Shown: positions 47,069 through 58,230 of the stretch, piece after piece
Position numbering within the stretch: the stretch's first letter is position 1
How the letters are laid out: each line of letters opens with the position of its first letter
DNA from: Zingiber officinale
Taxonomy: Eukaryota; Streptophyta; Magnoliopsida; Zingiberales; Zingiberaceae
Assembly: GCF_018446385.1 (NCBI RefSeq)
Contig: NC_055988.1
Location: 161,150,209-161,214,208 of the forward strand
DNA length: 64,000 nt
Direction: 5' to 3'
Translations under genes and position numbers: made by a program
Notes under the pieces: generated by a model
What the model saw: only the letters and a program-made list of their open reading frames with translations
Databases searched by the model: none
What the model was told of the DNA's origin: nothing

Positions 47069-49464
47069 TGTTAGAGTGTATACTGAAAGCCTAAGCTTTT
47101 GTAAACATTTATTTTGAATAAAGAATCATATTTGGTCAAATTATCTACATTTAGTTGTAGTTGTTCAATTAATTTATATTATAGATAACATAGTATGTGG
47201 TGCCACATACAGAAGATAATGTCATCAGTACCTTATAAATTATAAACAGTAGCTCACGACCAAAATGGAAAGGAACAAATCATTGGAAGGTCGTAGTGTA
47301 ATTAGGAATTAGTTTATCTTGACTATATAATTACACTAGTACACTTAGAGTGTATTGAGTAGGATCATTAGAGGTCGTTTCTTTTATACTGACTTTATAA
47401 AGGAACAAAGACCTCAGTTATTATGGAAGTGTGTGCTCTTAATCCTAATATAATAACAAGCACATATATTTGATATTTATTTCTTTAATTTATCAATGGG
47501 TGAGATTTAGATCGATAAATCAATAAACCCGATAAGTTGGGAAATGATATCACTTATAGTGTGTGTGTTGTTGATTATAGAAGAAAACTGTGTCCTAGAA
47601 ATCTAGGTTGATAATGTCCCCAAGATGAGCTCATAAGGATTGTCATGTTAAACCCTGCAGGTGGACTCAGTCCGACGTGATGATAAGGTTGAGTGGTACT
47701 ATTCTTGGATTAAGATATTAATTAAAAGAGTTGTCAGTAACTCTCTTAATTAGTGGACATTCGACATCTTAAACACAGGGAGACTAACACACTCATAATA
47801 AAAAGGAGCCCAAAAATATAATTTGGGATTGGTGCGGTAGTTCAATAATAGTTCTCTAGTGGAATGAATTATTATTGATAAAATTAAGTTGTGTGTTCAG
47901 GGCGAACACGGGATTCTTAATTTTATCAGGAGACCAAAACCAATTCCTCCTCTCGGTCCCTATCGTAGCCTCTTATTTATAGAGTACTATACCTACCTTC
48001 GTACCCATGATGTAGGGGCCGACCAAGCTAGCTTGTGGTTCAAGCTAGGGCCGGCCAAGCGTTGGTTCATGGGTGGCCGGCCCTAGCTTGAACCCAAGCT
48101 TAGGTGGCCGGCCCCATTAAATTAAAAAGAATTTTAATTTTAAATTTTTCTTATGTGAAAAATATAATTTATTGGAGAGATTTAAAATTAAAATATCTAT
48201 TTTAAAAGGATCTACAAAAAATTAAAGAAAGAGATTAGATCTCTTTCCTTATTTGTAGATTGGAAAGATATTTTATTTTTCTTCTTTATAAATTATTCAC
48301 ATGTAGAAAAATTAAAATTATAGAAATTTCTTTTTATCAACCATGAAGGGATTTTAAAGGGAAATTTTATTTTTTAAAAATTTCCGAAGACAAATAAGGA
48401 ATTTTAATTGTTGATTGAAATTGCCTTGTTTGCTCTTATTGAGGTGGCCAGCCATGATATAATTGATTAGGAAATTTTATTTAATTTTTCTTAATTAATT
48501 GTTGTCAAGGAAACTTAAGGAAATTTTATTGTAATTAAATTTCCTTATTTACCAAAGCTAAGGAATATAAAAGAGGGGGTTGGGGTGCCTTCATGGGACA
48601 TAACCTCTATTATTCTCTCCCTCTTTTTCCTTGGTGTTGTGGCCGGCCATCCTCTCTCCCTCTCTTCCTCTTTGTGGTGGCCGAAACCCTTCCTTGCTTG
48701 GAGCTCTTGTGGTGGTCGGATACTACTTGGAGAAGAAGAAGAAGAAGGAGAGAAAGCTTACATCCCTTGGAGCTTAGTTGGTGGAAAAAGTTCTTCATCC
48801 TTGGATTTTGTTGCTTGGCCGAAACTTGAAGGAAGAAGAAGAAGGTGCTAGGTGGTCCTCATCTTGGAAGATCGTTGCCAACACAACGTCCGAGGTTAGA
48901 AGAGGAATACGATAGAAGATCAAGAGGTCTTTCTAAAAGATATAACTAGTATTTTTTCCTTTCCGCATCATACTAGTTATTTTTGAAAATAATACCAAAT
49001 ACAAGAGGCATGCGATTTTAGTATTTCGAATTTATTTTCGATGTTGTGTTCTTTTGTTTTTCTTTTTCCTTGTGATTTGATTGTTCTTTTCGGTTGACCT
49101 AAAGTTATTTAAGGAAATTAAATATTAGTTTTCCTTAAAAGGCTTTGTCTAGTCGGTGGTGGTTGTTCCCATATCTGAGAAGGTCATGTGCCTCGCCACG
49201 TCAATATTGGAAGCTAATTTTAGAAATTAATATTTAATAGAATTAATAACCTAGGTGATTTGGATCGAAAGTGTTAAGTTCCGCAGGAGATCCAAGTCTA
49301 AACCTAAAAGAACAAATAGATTAAACTTTGGATCAAACGTGTTAAATTCCGCAGGCGATCCAAGTTTAATCTAAAAGAACACATGGTAGCTAGGAAAAGG
49401 TTCAGACCTTTGTACAAAATTTTTGTACAGTGGAACCATTAGGTTTTCCGAGTAGCAACCAACA
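47069..49464 (+). repeat. 3' LTR of copia element
   Basis: Nearly identical to 39527-41918 with small indels. It keeps the TATA box at 48566-48572 and the GGCCGGCC hairpin at 48037-48094. Confidence 0.95.
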
Positions 49465-50560
49465 TCTTTAAACCATGATTTGCTAGCATCGATGGAGTCC
49501 TTGGAATTCCAGAATCCCACTCGAACTGAAATGGGTACAAACAGAGGTGTCTAGGTCCATTAGTGGGTTTTGACAAAAACCTACTGATGACCCTCCCCTA
49601 CTTAGATTTACCTGAAATCAAGTCCCCTGTGAAGGTCTTGGTGGGGAGATGGTATATATGGTGTCAAACAGAATTTATACACCATGGATTAGAAGTTATG
49701 CCTCAGTGCCAGTTGGCATATATTACACTTATGGTCATGCTATAAACTTAAACCTTATGGTAGCACCTTCTAATTTTATTTTTTTATTTTTTTTTTTGAT
49801 AAGGAGCATGGTAGCACATTTTGAGTTTATAGAAAAGGGGAGATAGTATTAATTTTTAAGAAAGGATACCATACCATGCCCACGTTGGGCCTGATATTCA
49901 AGCATATCAGGCCCAACGGTGCCTGATTTTTTTTTTCCATCACTTGCCACCACACCTATGGAGATTTAAACCATGATTTGCTAGCACCAATGGAGTTCTT
50001 GGAATTTCAAAATCTCACTCGAATGGAAATGGGTACAATCAGAGGTGTCTAGGTCCATCAGTGGATTTTGAGCAAAACCCACTGATGCCCCTCCCCTACT
50101 TGGATTTACTTGAAATCAAGTCCCCTGTGAAGGTCTTGGTGGGGAGATGGTATATATGGTGTCAAACAGAATTTATACCCCATGGATTAAAAGTTATGTC
50201 TCCGTGCCAGTTGGCACATATTCCACTTATGGCCATGCTATAGACTTAAACCCTATGGTAGCACCTTCTAATTTTATTTTTTTGATTTTTTGATAAGGAA
50301 CATGGTAGCACATTTTGAGTTTATAGAAAGGGGAAGATAGTATCAATTTTTAAGAAAGGATACCATACCAGGCCCACGTTGGGCCTGATATGCTCTCATA
50401 TCAGGCCTACGTTGGGCCTGATATTCAAGCATATCAGGCCTAATGGTGCCTGATTTTTTTTCCCATCACTTATCCCCTATGAAGGTCTTGGTGGGGAGAT
50501 GGTATATATGGTGTCAAACAGAATTTATACATCATAGATTAGAAGGTATGACTCTGTGCC
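49465..50560 (+). repeat. Array of ~490-bp repeat, forward, second part
   Basis: Continues the unit broken by the copia insertion. Landmark 'gaaggtcttggtggggagat' recurs at about 49631, 50128 and 50476, so the last unit is shortened to about 350 bp. GGCCCA palindromes lie at 49878-49918 and 50370-50440. Confidence 0.9.
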
Positions 50561-51224
50561 AGTTGGAACAGAACAGTGCATCTCTTTTCTTTTCAGATTT
50601 CCATGCCTAATGTAAAGATCGATGCAATCATTGTACACTTGAAACCTAGTGTTGTACCTATCCTACTGGGATTTCTGAAAATTCATTTGGAAAGGTATAT
50701 ATGGTCTCAAAACATAGTTATAAACCCTTGGTAAGAAGTTCTTTGTCCGTATCATTTGGAACACCATGTGTTTCTTGCAGTTTCAGGACTAAGAACCAAT
50801 TTTTTTCTCGTAACTTAGTTACTTTGGTGTTCGATATTACATACCTAATTCAAATTTCAAAGCCTACCTTGTTCTCTTGAAACCGAGTGTTGGTCCGAGC
50901 CTATTTTATTTTCTAAACAATCCCAACCGTTATCATATTTTTAGTTTTGACAAGATAGATATGGTGTGCAGTACAACTTATATACATTATCTCTTTTCAC
51001 TGATAAGCACCAGCATCGCAATTTGGATACGGGATATTGTGACTTATATTTGACTAATCACCATGCAATATAATTAATATTCTAGTGGCAGTTTATACTC
51101 TTCTCATATAATACATAACACTATATTAAACAACAAAGACTACATACAAACATATAAAACTACCTACACTACGTAACTTCATTTACATTCTCTACAAGTT
51201 TTTACCTTACAAGACTATGGATAT
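50561..51224. other. Decayed copies of the ~490-bp repeat
   Basis: Phrases such as 'ggtatatatggtctcaaaac' followed by 'taaacccttggtaagaagtt' (50693-50745), and 'gatagatatggtgtgcagta' (50957-50976), match positions in the array unit at low identity. They read as older units next to Ulp1-like gene 2. No gene is seen. Confidence 0.6.
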
Positions 51225-54200
51225 TTAATCCAATATTTTAAAAAATTTATCCCTCAAAATTGATACCATTACATCAATTCTAATCTTTTTTATGTCTCCT
51301 TGTGTGAAGTTCATCTTCATATCGTATAGGAGACATCGAATGTATTGCATCACAAAGAAGCCACAGTCAACGCTGTAAATAACAAACCATTTTAATGGTC
51401 AATATTTGTTATCAATATGTTCTATTCACACTCTGTGCTCGACTTACCTGACTTGTTGTTGTAGACATTCTATTGTGCGAGACACCCATTTATCGAACAG
51501 ATAATGCCTTTCAAATTTTGAATCAATAGCAACAATGTGGTCACGACTATAGAGTTTAAAATCTGCTACCTATAAGATTAAACAGGAAATTTACATTTTC
51601 CATCAACTAGCATTATATTAGAATACAAACATACACATGAATATTGGATGCTCGCCGCTGCTTCAAATTCATATTTGTATTTACTTCCACTTGCTAGAGA
51701 ATTGTACTGATTGAACGTCATTGATTTGGTGTCCACCATCAGCAAGTGGAAGTGTTCATTATCACTGCACAAAGGTATAAAAATACACCTAACCTCTTCA
51801 TCTCCTCTATCTGTCTTTATGAGGTGCTGAAAGGCAAACTTACTTGACGATTTCATTAATGACTACAAATATGCAAAGTCATACATACATAACCAAGTAA
51901 TAAAATGAATTCTAATTTTTACTATTATCAAATAAATTCCTTACTGTGAAGAATGTTGAACAATATATAGACTTGTTGTATGTCATTCTAGACGAGATTG
52001 CCCCCCTAAATAGAATTTTACAATACGTGTCGATTACGTCCCCTCTTGTTAACATTTCTCCATTCATACCAGATAACAGGGAATACACATTTAAACCAAA
52101 GGGTGGTTCCTCCCAAACTAAATCATTTGTAACCCTACATATTAAACAAATCAATGATTATTTTTACAAAATTAATTTTGAGAACCATACATCAACTATG
52201 TAATTAGAGAAGCATATAATTGTCTTGACTGATCAACTATGTAATTCACATACTTTAGTTTCTCCAATGCTTTTAACAAGTACACTACCTCTTGGTCTTG
52301 TTTTTTTTTGGAAGTCTTAAATTGCTTCTTCACATACTATACGCATAAACATAAAAGGCATTTAGATAATCTATTAAATCTAACCAATTAAAATGAAATT
52401 TACAGATTTGCCAAACATATCTGCATCCTTCTCTGCCTCTTCATCAGATTTGTCTTCCATTAATTCTACAATATCTCTTTCTTCTTCCATTTCATCCACA
52501 TCAATTTTTCCTTTCCCCTTCCCCACAACATCAGGTCCTTTTACAACTTTTTTCCCTTCTCCTAGCTAGACTTGAAACTTTCTCCGCAGGCTCACTTATA
52601 TGTATATTTCTACGTTGCCTCTTAGGTAAAGTTTTGAGCCACAATGGACTATCAATTAGAGTATCCCTGTAATCATAGCGACTTCTGTTACGTCCTCTCC
52701 TCCTTCTTGTTATAACACCTATAGGTTCAAATTGAGGATCGTTTATAGGCTCGCTATATTGAGATTCCATGCCTTTATTTTCAACTATTTTAAGTAATTC
52801 TTTCACCCTCTCATTCAATTGCATGTTCTCCCTTGTTAGCTATTTAATTCTGTTAGCTTGAATAATGCAATTACAACACCCCTTATTAATTTGGCTTCCT
52901 TCAGTGACTTCAATTTGTAATGTCTCCATTGCATGTGGACTGTCATCAAAGCCAACAAAGTTCTCAAATAATGAATTTTCATATTGGGTAGAGATTAGGT
53001 CTATGACAACCTGTAAGAATATTAAAACACATGTTAAAACAAGAGTTTTTAACCAAACTATAGTCAAAGTATTCAAAATTTACCTCTTCAGAGGAGACTT
53101 GATCAAACAATTCCCTCACCTTACTAATATGTGAAGAAATATACCTCCACTTATTTATTCTTGCTCCTTTTATTTTGTATGGTTTTTGGATTGGAACATG
53201 CTCCAAAAACCATGCCTGATTCACCATCACAAGTGTTAACTATTGATAAATGTCCGCAAAATTTTAATAAATTTCACATAAATTATAAATTTACTGCCAA
53301 AAGACTAGCAATCCTCTTTAGGTAAGGGAGGTTAGTGTTAGAATGTTTTGTCGTAGTTGATAAAAATATGTCCCCAATCTTAGGTAATTGTGGAGCCATA
53401 AATTCATGGATGGCTTCAACCCAGTTGAATCTAGCAAGATTCTCAAAATCATCTACTATATCTATGAGACATAAACGTACCTTATATGTACTAGAAGAAA
53501 ATAAGACACAAACAAATATATACAAAATATAGAATTTACAAAATAATAAAACATCATCTTCTCCTTCAACGCGATTGCCATAAAATTTAAGCAACTCCTC
53601 AATTCTTGATCTAGTAGCTTCTTTTTTGCTTGAGAAGTATGTTAGAAAGAGGTCACCAAATGCTTTAGTAGAATTTATCGAAATTGAAGGTCCTCGGTCT
53701 GCAATACCAAGCAGCAATGAAACGTCTCTTCTTGTGAAGCCAACCGGAACCCCTGACCAAGTTAAATGATTATTTGACTTCTACGAACAAATACAAAAGT
53801 ATTAGGAACACCATGGACATGATACGATGACATATCAAGCACACGTTAGGCCTGCTATTGTATCATATCAGGCCCACGTTGGGCCTGATATGGCATCGTA
53901 TCAGGCCCAATGTGGGCCTGATATGGCATCGTATCAGGCCCATGTTGGGCCTGATATGGCTTGTATCAGGCCCAATGTTGGCCCTGATGTGATATCGTAT
54001 CAGTCTTACGTTTAGCAAAAGATTTAATTTTACCATACAGCTACTTTGTGATTAAAATACGAAATTATATATTGTACCTGAGAATCTAAAGGTTTGACTA
54101 CTTGAATCCCAATTTTGAAATATATTGACCAAAATCCCACGGATGTGTTGCATATCTTGTATGTCCAAAAAAATACTAAAGGGTGATTGTTTTATCAGCG

Positions 54201-54464
54201 CTATGTGTCGATCATGTAAAATAACAGACCCTTGATGCGTTCCTTTCTTTGTGGATGTTTGAAAAAAACTTTTAAAGTGACCTAGGACACTATTCCAATG
54301 TAGTTTCTGTCCAACATCAACTGAACCCTACAGTTTATACAAATTAAAAAATTTTAATCATACTCGTTGTGCTTCTCAAAATCACAGAGTTTGTAACTAT
54401 ATACCTTTACAGCTAATTGATGTGGAGAGGATGATGATACACCCGATCGACTTCTTTGCACCAT
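51225..54464 (-). pseudogene. Ulp1-like protease gene 2 of the MULE
   Basis: A minus-strand paralogue of the gene at 35153-37975, with clear splice sites. Exon 1 is 54464-54405 (MVQRSRSGVSSSSPHQ); exon 2 is 54327-54078 (LHWNSVLGHFKSFF, FQNWDSSSQTFRFSG); a 325-bp intron is filled by a GGCCCA minisatellite; exon 3 starts at 53752 (VGFTRRDVSLLLGIADRG, DDFENLARFNW). Then come AWFLEHVPIQKP and RELFDQVSSEE, an acidic exon, a coiled coil with basic runs (RRRRGRNRSR), and the C48 domain: DNEHFHLLMVDTKSMTFNQY with NSL (His present, Asn for Asp) near 51700-51770 and VDCGFFVMQYIR (catalytic Cys) near 51340-51370. The stop is at 51225-51227. One TAG at 52840-52842 lies in the coiled-coil region; otherwise the frame looks usable. 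It is less damaged than gene 1. Confidence 0.82.
53820..54010. repeat. GGCCCA palindromic minisatellite in intron
   Basis: Five units of about 38-43 bases ('gtatcaggcccaatgtgggc' plus 'ctgatatggcatc') inside the second intron of Ulp1-like gene 2. Each unit is a near-perfect palindrome centred on GGCCCA-n-TGGGCC. Confidence 0.92.
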
Positions 54465-54889
54465 TATGAGACGAGATGATTCACGTAAACCCTAGAACCC
54501 TTCCCTAGTTCCTCGTGAACAATCCTGTTTTTAAGCACCGAAATGCTTGATGTTGCCGCTTGAGAAAGACTCGACGTCACTAACCTAGGGTTTCATAAGA
54601 GGGAAGATTTCTCCATAGAATTGGAGCTGCACTCGCAGTGTTACAAACTGTTGGTGCAACCTTAGGTCAAGGTTGACCTGGTTGACCCGACTCGAGTTAA
54701 CCTAACTCGAGTTGTATTTTGATGTTTGACGAGAATAGAAAAGTTGTATCTTGATGTTTGACAAGAATACAAACTTGGGAGATTGTGGGTGCAACCTTCG
54801 ATCAAGGTTGACCTGGTTGACCCGAGACTTGGCACGGAAAAGTCCAAGCAGGGAGCTTTGCACGGGAGAAGTCCAAGTATGGAAGCTTG

Positions 54890-55370
54890 GCATGAGGAGT
54901 CGGAGATGGCTCGGCAGCTCGTTCTCCGGACTAGGTCAGAGAGGGCTCGGGAGCTCGTTCTCTGGACCAGACAGAGTTGGAGAGGGCTCGGTAGCTCGTT
55001 CTCCGGACTAGGTCAGAGAGGGGTCGGTAGCTCATTCTCTAGACCGGATGAAGTCGGAGAGGGCTCGGTAGCTCGTTCTCCGGACTAGGTCAGAGAGGGC
55101 TCGGTAGCTCGTTCTCTGGAGCAGATGAAGTCGGAGAGGGCTCGGTAGCTCGTTCTCCAAACTAGGTCAGAGAGGGCTCGGTAGCTCGTTCTCTGGACCG
55201 GACGTGGAAGTCGGAGAGGGCTCGGTAGCTCGTTCTCCGGACTAGGTCAGAGAGGGCTCGGTAGCTCGTTCTCTGGACCGGACATGGAAGTCGGAGAGGG
55301 ATCAGTAGCTCGTTTCTCCAAACTAGGTCAGAGAGGGCTCGGTAGCTCGTTCTCTAGACCGGGAAGGCTT
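54890..55370. repeat. Tandem array of GCTCGGTAGCTCGTTCTC units
   Basis: Twelve units of about 40 bases, alternating between two forms (ending 'ccggactaggtcagagag' or 'ctggaccgga..'). Each forms a hairpin: GGAGA..TCTCC in one form and CAGAGA..TCTCTG in the other, so the two forms have different but self-complementary stems. Long open frames here are repeat artefacts. Confidence 0.9.
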
Positions 55371-55394
55371 TAGGATTTAGGGTTGGGAAGCTCT

Positions 55395-55700
55395 AAGGCA
55401 TTGGATCGATCTGGTGACCGATCCAGTGATACTCAGGTTTATCTGATCGGTCTGGTGACCGATCAGTAACCAAAAAGTGGTTCGCTATAGGTTATCTGAT
55501 CGGTCCACCGACCGATCAGAAAACGATCAGGAAGCTACTGATCGTTGCCTGATCGGTCCACAGACCGATCAGGCCTTTAAAGCCAACCCTCACAGAGATG
55601 GCTGACCGGTCTGGGGACCGATCAGCCTAGGGCCTGATCGGTCCACAGACCGATCAGATGGCTCCCAGACCGATCAGGGTGGAGCCTGATCGGTCCAGGC
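55395..55700. repeat. GATCGGTC palindrome array
   Basis: About nine spaced palindromes such as TGATCGGTCCACAGACCGATCA, the same layout as the GATCGATC arrays at 5676 and 9038 but with a shifted core. Confidence 0.9.
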
Positions 55701-56384
55701 CTAGCCGTTGTGACACAACGGCTAGATTTCTGTGTTGCTCTTTGTCTTCTTCACAGGTGCAGCAGGTGCAGGATATATATCGAGGTCGAGGGCCTCTATA
55801 GAAACAGTTCTTGCTCTTCCTCCTTACTGCGATTTGAGCTTTGCTGAGCTCCTCTTTGCTGAAGCTTCGTGTGAGCTTCCCTCGACTGGTTGATCAGCTG
55901 CTGTTGGCATTATCCGTGAAGTTGCTGCTTCATCAACGGACTCCAGTCGACGAGAAGAAGGCAAGCAACCTTGGTAGAGTGTATTTACATTCATATTATC
56001 CATTGTTTCTTGTTTCTTGTACTCCTATATTGTTGTTGCAAAAGAGATTGTGGCGAGGTTTCTCCACCCAGAAGGAGTTCATATTAGCCGGTTATCCGGG
56101 GTCTCATCCACCGACGGGTTGATAGGATTCGTCCACCTTACGGACACGCCGAGGAGTAGGAGTATCATCTCCGAACCTCGTTACATCATCGTGTTTGAGG
56201 TTTGATCTTCTCCACTTTCGTTTCTACATTGTATTTCCGCTGCGCTAACCTAAATTGTAGGAAGAAACGATAATTTGAGGTCGGCTATTCACACCCCCCC
56301 CTCTCTAGCCGCATCCGAAGGTCCTAACACAAACAACACCGAGCCATGAACAATTTGGAGGGAGGTAGAAAAATGATTGAAATT

Positions 56385-56570
56385 ATTTTTTTAAATTCAA
56401 AGTCAAAAAGTGGTTCGGATGCCTGGGAAATGACGGCTGAATAGAGGAAGTTGGCGGAGAGGTATATTGGATATTACACATCACTTACCTGTGCCTTTTG
56501 GTAAATACAAAACGGTTATGCGCCTTTTGGTAAATACATTATACCATGTACGCCCTTTGGTAAATTGCCG
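56385..56570 (-). repeat. MULE right terminal inverted repeat
   Basis: Reverse complement of the left end, with three CCTTTTGGTAAA-like 12-mers at 56494, 56523 and 56553 spaced 29 and 30 bases, mirroring the left end (30 and 29). The inner portion matches imperfectly. Confidence 0.82.
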
Positions 56571-56579
56571 ATTTTTAAA
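56571..56579. repeat. MULE target-site duplication, right
   Basis: ATTTTTAAA, identical to 11434-11442. Confidence 0.95.
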
Positions 56580-56868
56580 ATTATGCAAGATCCTTAGAGA
56601 AAGAACCTCCTTACAAGATATAAGACACATCTGTGTCGAAGAAATGCTTGCCATGTATTTACTTGTTGTTGGTCATAATACTCGGTATTGCTTGATTCGT
56701 AAAACATTTGGTCGATCACATTACAATACTAGCCAAAATTTCAACAAGGTGTTGAAAGCATTGAAGAGCATTGTAGTAGATATGATGGTCAAACCTGGAT
56801 CTGCGGTGCCAGAAAAAATAAGAGAGAGTACAAGATTTTACCCTTACTTAAAAGTAAGTATGAAATTC

Positions 56869-56911
<43 letters not shown>

Positions 56912-57757
56912 GATGGTGATGGTGGTTATGTTATTGTTGTTGTAGGATTGTGTTGGAGCTATTAATGGCACTCACATTCCAGCTATGGTGTCTGAGCAAG
57001 ATATTAACAGTTATTGTAACCATCATGAAGAAATTTCTCAAAATGTTTTAGCAACTTGTAACTTTGATTTAGAATTTATATATGTACTTAGTGGGTGGGA
57101 GGGGTCTGCCCATGATTCACTTGTGTTGACAGATGCTTTATCAAGAAATAATGGGCTTAAAGTGCCCAGAGGTATTTTTTGTTCTATATGTTTCTTAGCT
57201 ATTTATATTTTTGTAATTTTAAAGAATATATATGTTACTCATTGGTTATTTGATACTGCATATATGGTTTGACAGGTAAATATTTTTTAGTGGATGGTGG
57301 GTATCCAAATCGATGTCAATTCTTGGCTCCTTTTCAAGGTGCACGTTATCATCTTCAAGGATTCACTGGTCAAGGTTGTCACCCTGAAAATGCAAAAGAG
57401 TTGTTCAATCTTTGTCATGCTTCTTTGAGGAACACTATTGAGAGGATATTTAGTATATTTAAATTGCGGTTCAAAATATTCAAAACAACTCCGCCATTTC
57501 CATATACAACACAAGCAGAGCTTGTATTGGTTTGTGTCGGATTACATAATTTTCTTCGCAGGGAGTGTCATTCTAATGAATTTTAAATCGAACTAGATAA
57601 TAAAGTCCCATTATCTTCATCATAACAAGTTTATGAAGATGATAACTTTGATCAATTACTTACTCAAGAACAACAACAAGTGAATTCAAACTTATGGAGA
57701 GAGATTATAGCTAATCAAATGTGGAGTGATATTGATCATGTTGTCAATAACAATTAG
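56580..57757 (+). pseudogene. Harbinger transposase, 3' fragment
   Basis: Resumes the gene begun at 11165. It has TSLQDIRHICVEEMLAMYLL and ESTRFYPYLK, then an intron (about 56854-56944) with a TTA microsatellite. The next exon carries VGAINGTHIPAM, where the first catalytic Asp reads Asn, and LSGWEGSAHDS with the second Asp (to about 57170). After a second intron (57171-57275) come FLVDGGYPNR and NTIERIFSIFKLRFKI with the catalytic Glu. A TAA near 57585 stands where Gln is usual, and the C-terminal tail (YEDDNFDQLLTQEQQQ) runs on to 57757. Loss of one catalytic residue plus stops means no activity. The family cuts and pastes DNA at TTA/TAA targets. Confidence 0.88.
56869..56911. repeat. TTA microsatellite
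   Basis: About 14 uninterrupted TTA/ATT units in an intron of the Harbinger transposase gene. Confidence 0.95.
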
Positions 57758-58230
57758 GTTTTTTTTTCCATACAATACTAACGAAAAAATATTAAATTTT
57801 CTCAATATTTTAATAATTGTTTATCTAATTTTGGTCAATATTATTAAAAAATATTGATTAATTAATTATATACATTGAATTGAAATTTGATTTTAATAAA
57901 TTAAATAGTGATTCATTCATCATTTTTCTTAACAAGAATTCACTTATACAAATAAATAATAAAAAGTTGAAGATGTTATCGTTTAGTTACTGGTTCAAAG
58001 AAATCAATAAAAAAATATCATAATTATATAAGTTACAAAATTCATGGAAATCTATGGAACTCTATGAAAAATATTATAAATGTCTATAAAAATCTTGTAA
58101 AACAAGTAAATAAGAGTCTATGAAATTCTATTTATAAGTCTGTGAAATTCTATTAAAATCAATAGAAATCTAAACTCTACAAAAATTCTATTATTTAAAA
58201 AATCATTAGAAATCTAAAATGAATAGACCC
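57758..58230. mobile_element. Harbinger 3' subterminal region and right end
   Basis: AT-rich sequence with repeated 'tctatgaaattctatt' phrases (58050-58200), ending AATAGACCC followed by TTA at 58231-58233. The phrase GGGTCTATT on the minus strand is like the terminus of PIF/Harbinger elements, and TTA is their usual target. The left end lies outside the window, so the TIR match cannot be checked. Confidence 0.6.

Larger units (their letters stand above)
39527..49464 (+). mobile_element. Ty1/copia element, full length (9.9 kb)
   Basis: LTRs 39527-41918 and 47069-49464, PBS, purine tract, and pol in copia order (protease, integrase, RT, RNase H). The flanking TSD is GCTTT (39522-39526) against TCTTT (49465-49469); the intact repeat unit elsewhere reads 'ggagctttaaacc', so one base has mutated. 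Gag and pol carry stops and at least one frame change, so the copy is defective. LTRs differ by few changes, pointing to recent insertion. The clade is uncertain (Angela/Tork-like by LTR size). Confidence 0.95.
54649..56329 (+). mobile_element. SIRE-like solo LTR (1.68 kb)
   Basis: TGTTGGTGCAACC to GGTCCTAACA with the perfect 5-bp TSD CAAAC (54644-54648 and 56330-56334). It carries a 12-unit tandem array (54890-55370), a GATCGGTC palindrome array (55395-55700) and a C-rich tail. No internal region is present. Its start and end match the LTR at 8313-9871, while the middle arrays differ. Confidence 0.93.
11443..56570 (+). mobile_element. Autonomous-type MULE with Ulp1-like genes, heavily nested
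   Basis: A Mutator-like DNA transposon bounded by CGGCAATTTACC and GGTAAATTGCCG with a perfect 9-bp TSD. It spans 45.1 kb; subtracting five outer LTR insertions and their TSDs leaves about 14.8 kb. Native content: a broken MURA transposase on the plus strand, two Ulp1-like cysteine protease genes on the minus strand, arrays of a ~490-bp repeat, and a recurring GGCCCA/TGGGCC palindrome. MULEs with Ulp1-like genes are known in plants (Kaonashi/KI-MULEs in Arabidopsis, CUMULE in melon). Two Ulp1-like copies plus these arrays make this one unusual. All coding parts seen carry disruptions, so it is immobile now. It inserted into a Harbinger transposase gene. Confidence 0.9.

Noticed and set aside
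54751-55088. Long open frames in the GCTCGGTAGCTCGTTCTC array
   Set aside because: The repeat period keeps several frames open; no start context or domain.
56467-56580. Open frame joining the MULE TIR to the Harbinger transposase
   Set aside because: The first ~37 codons lie in the TIR; the true coding sequence begins upstream of the MULE at 11165.
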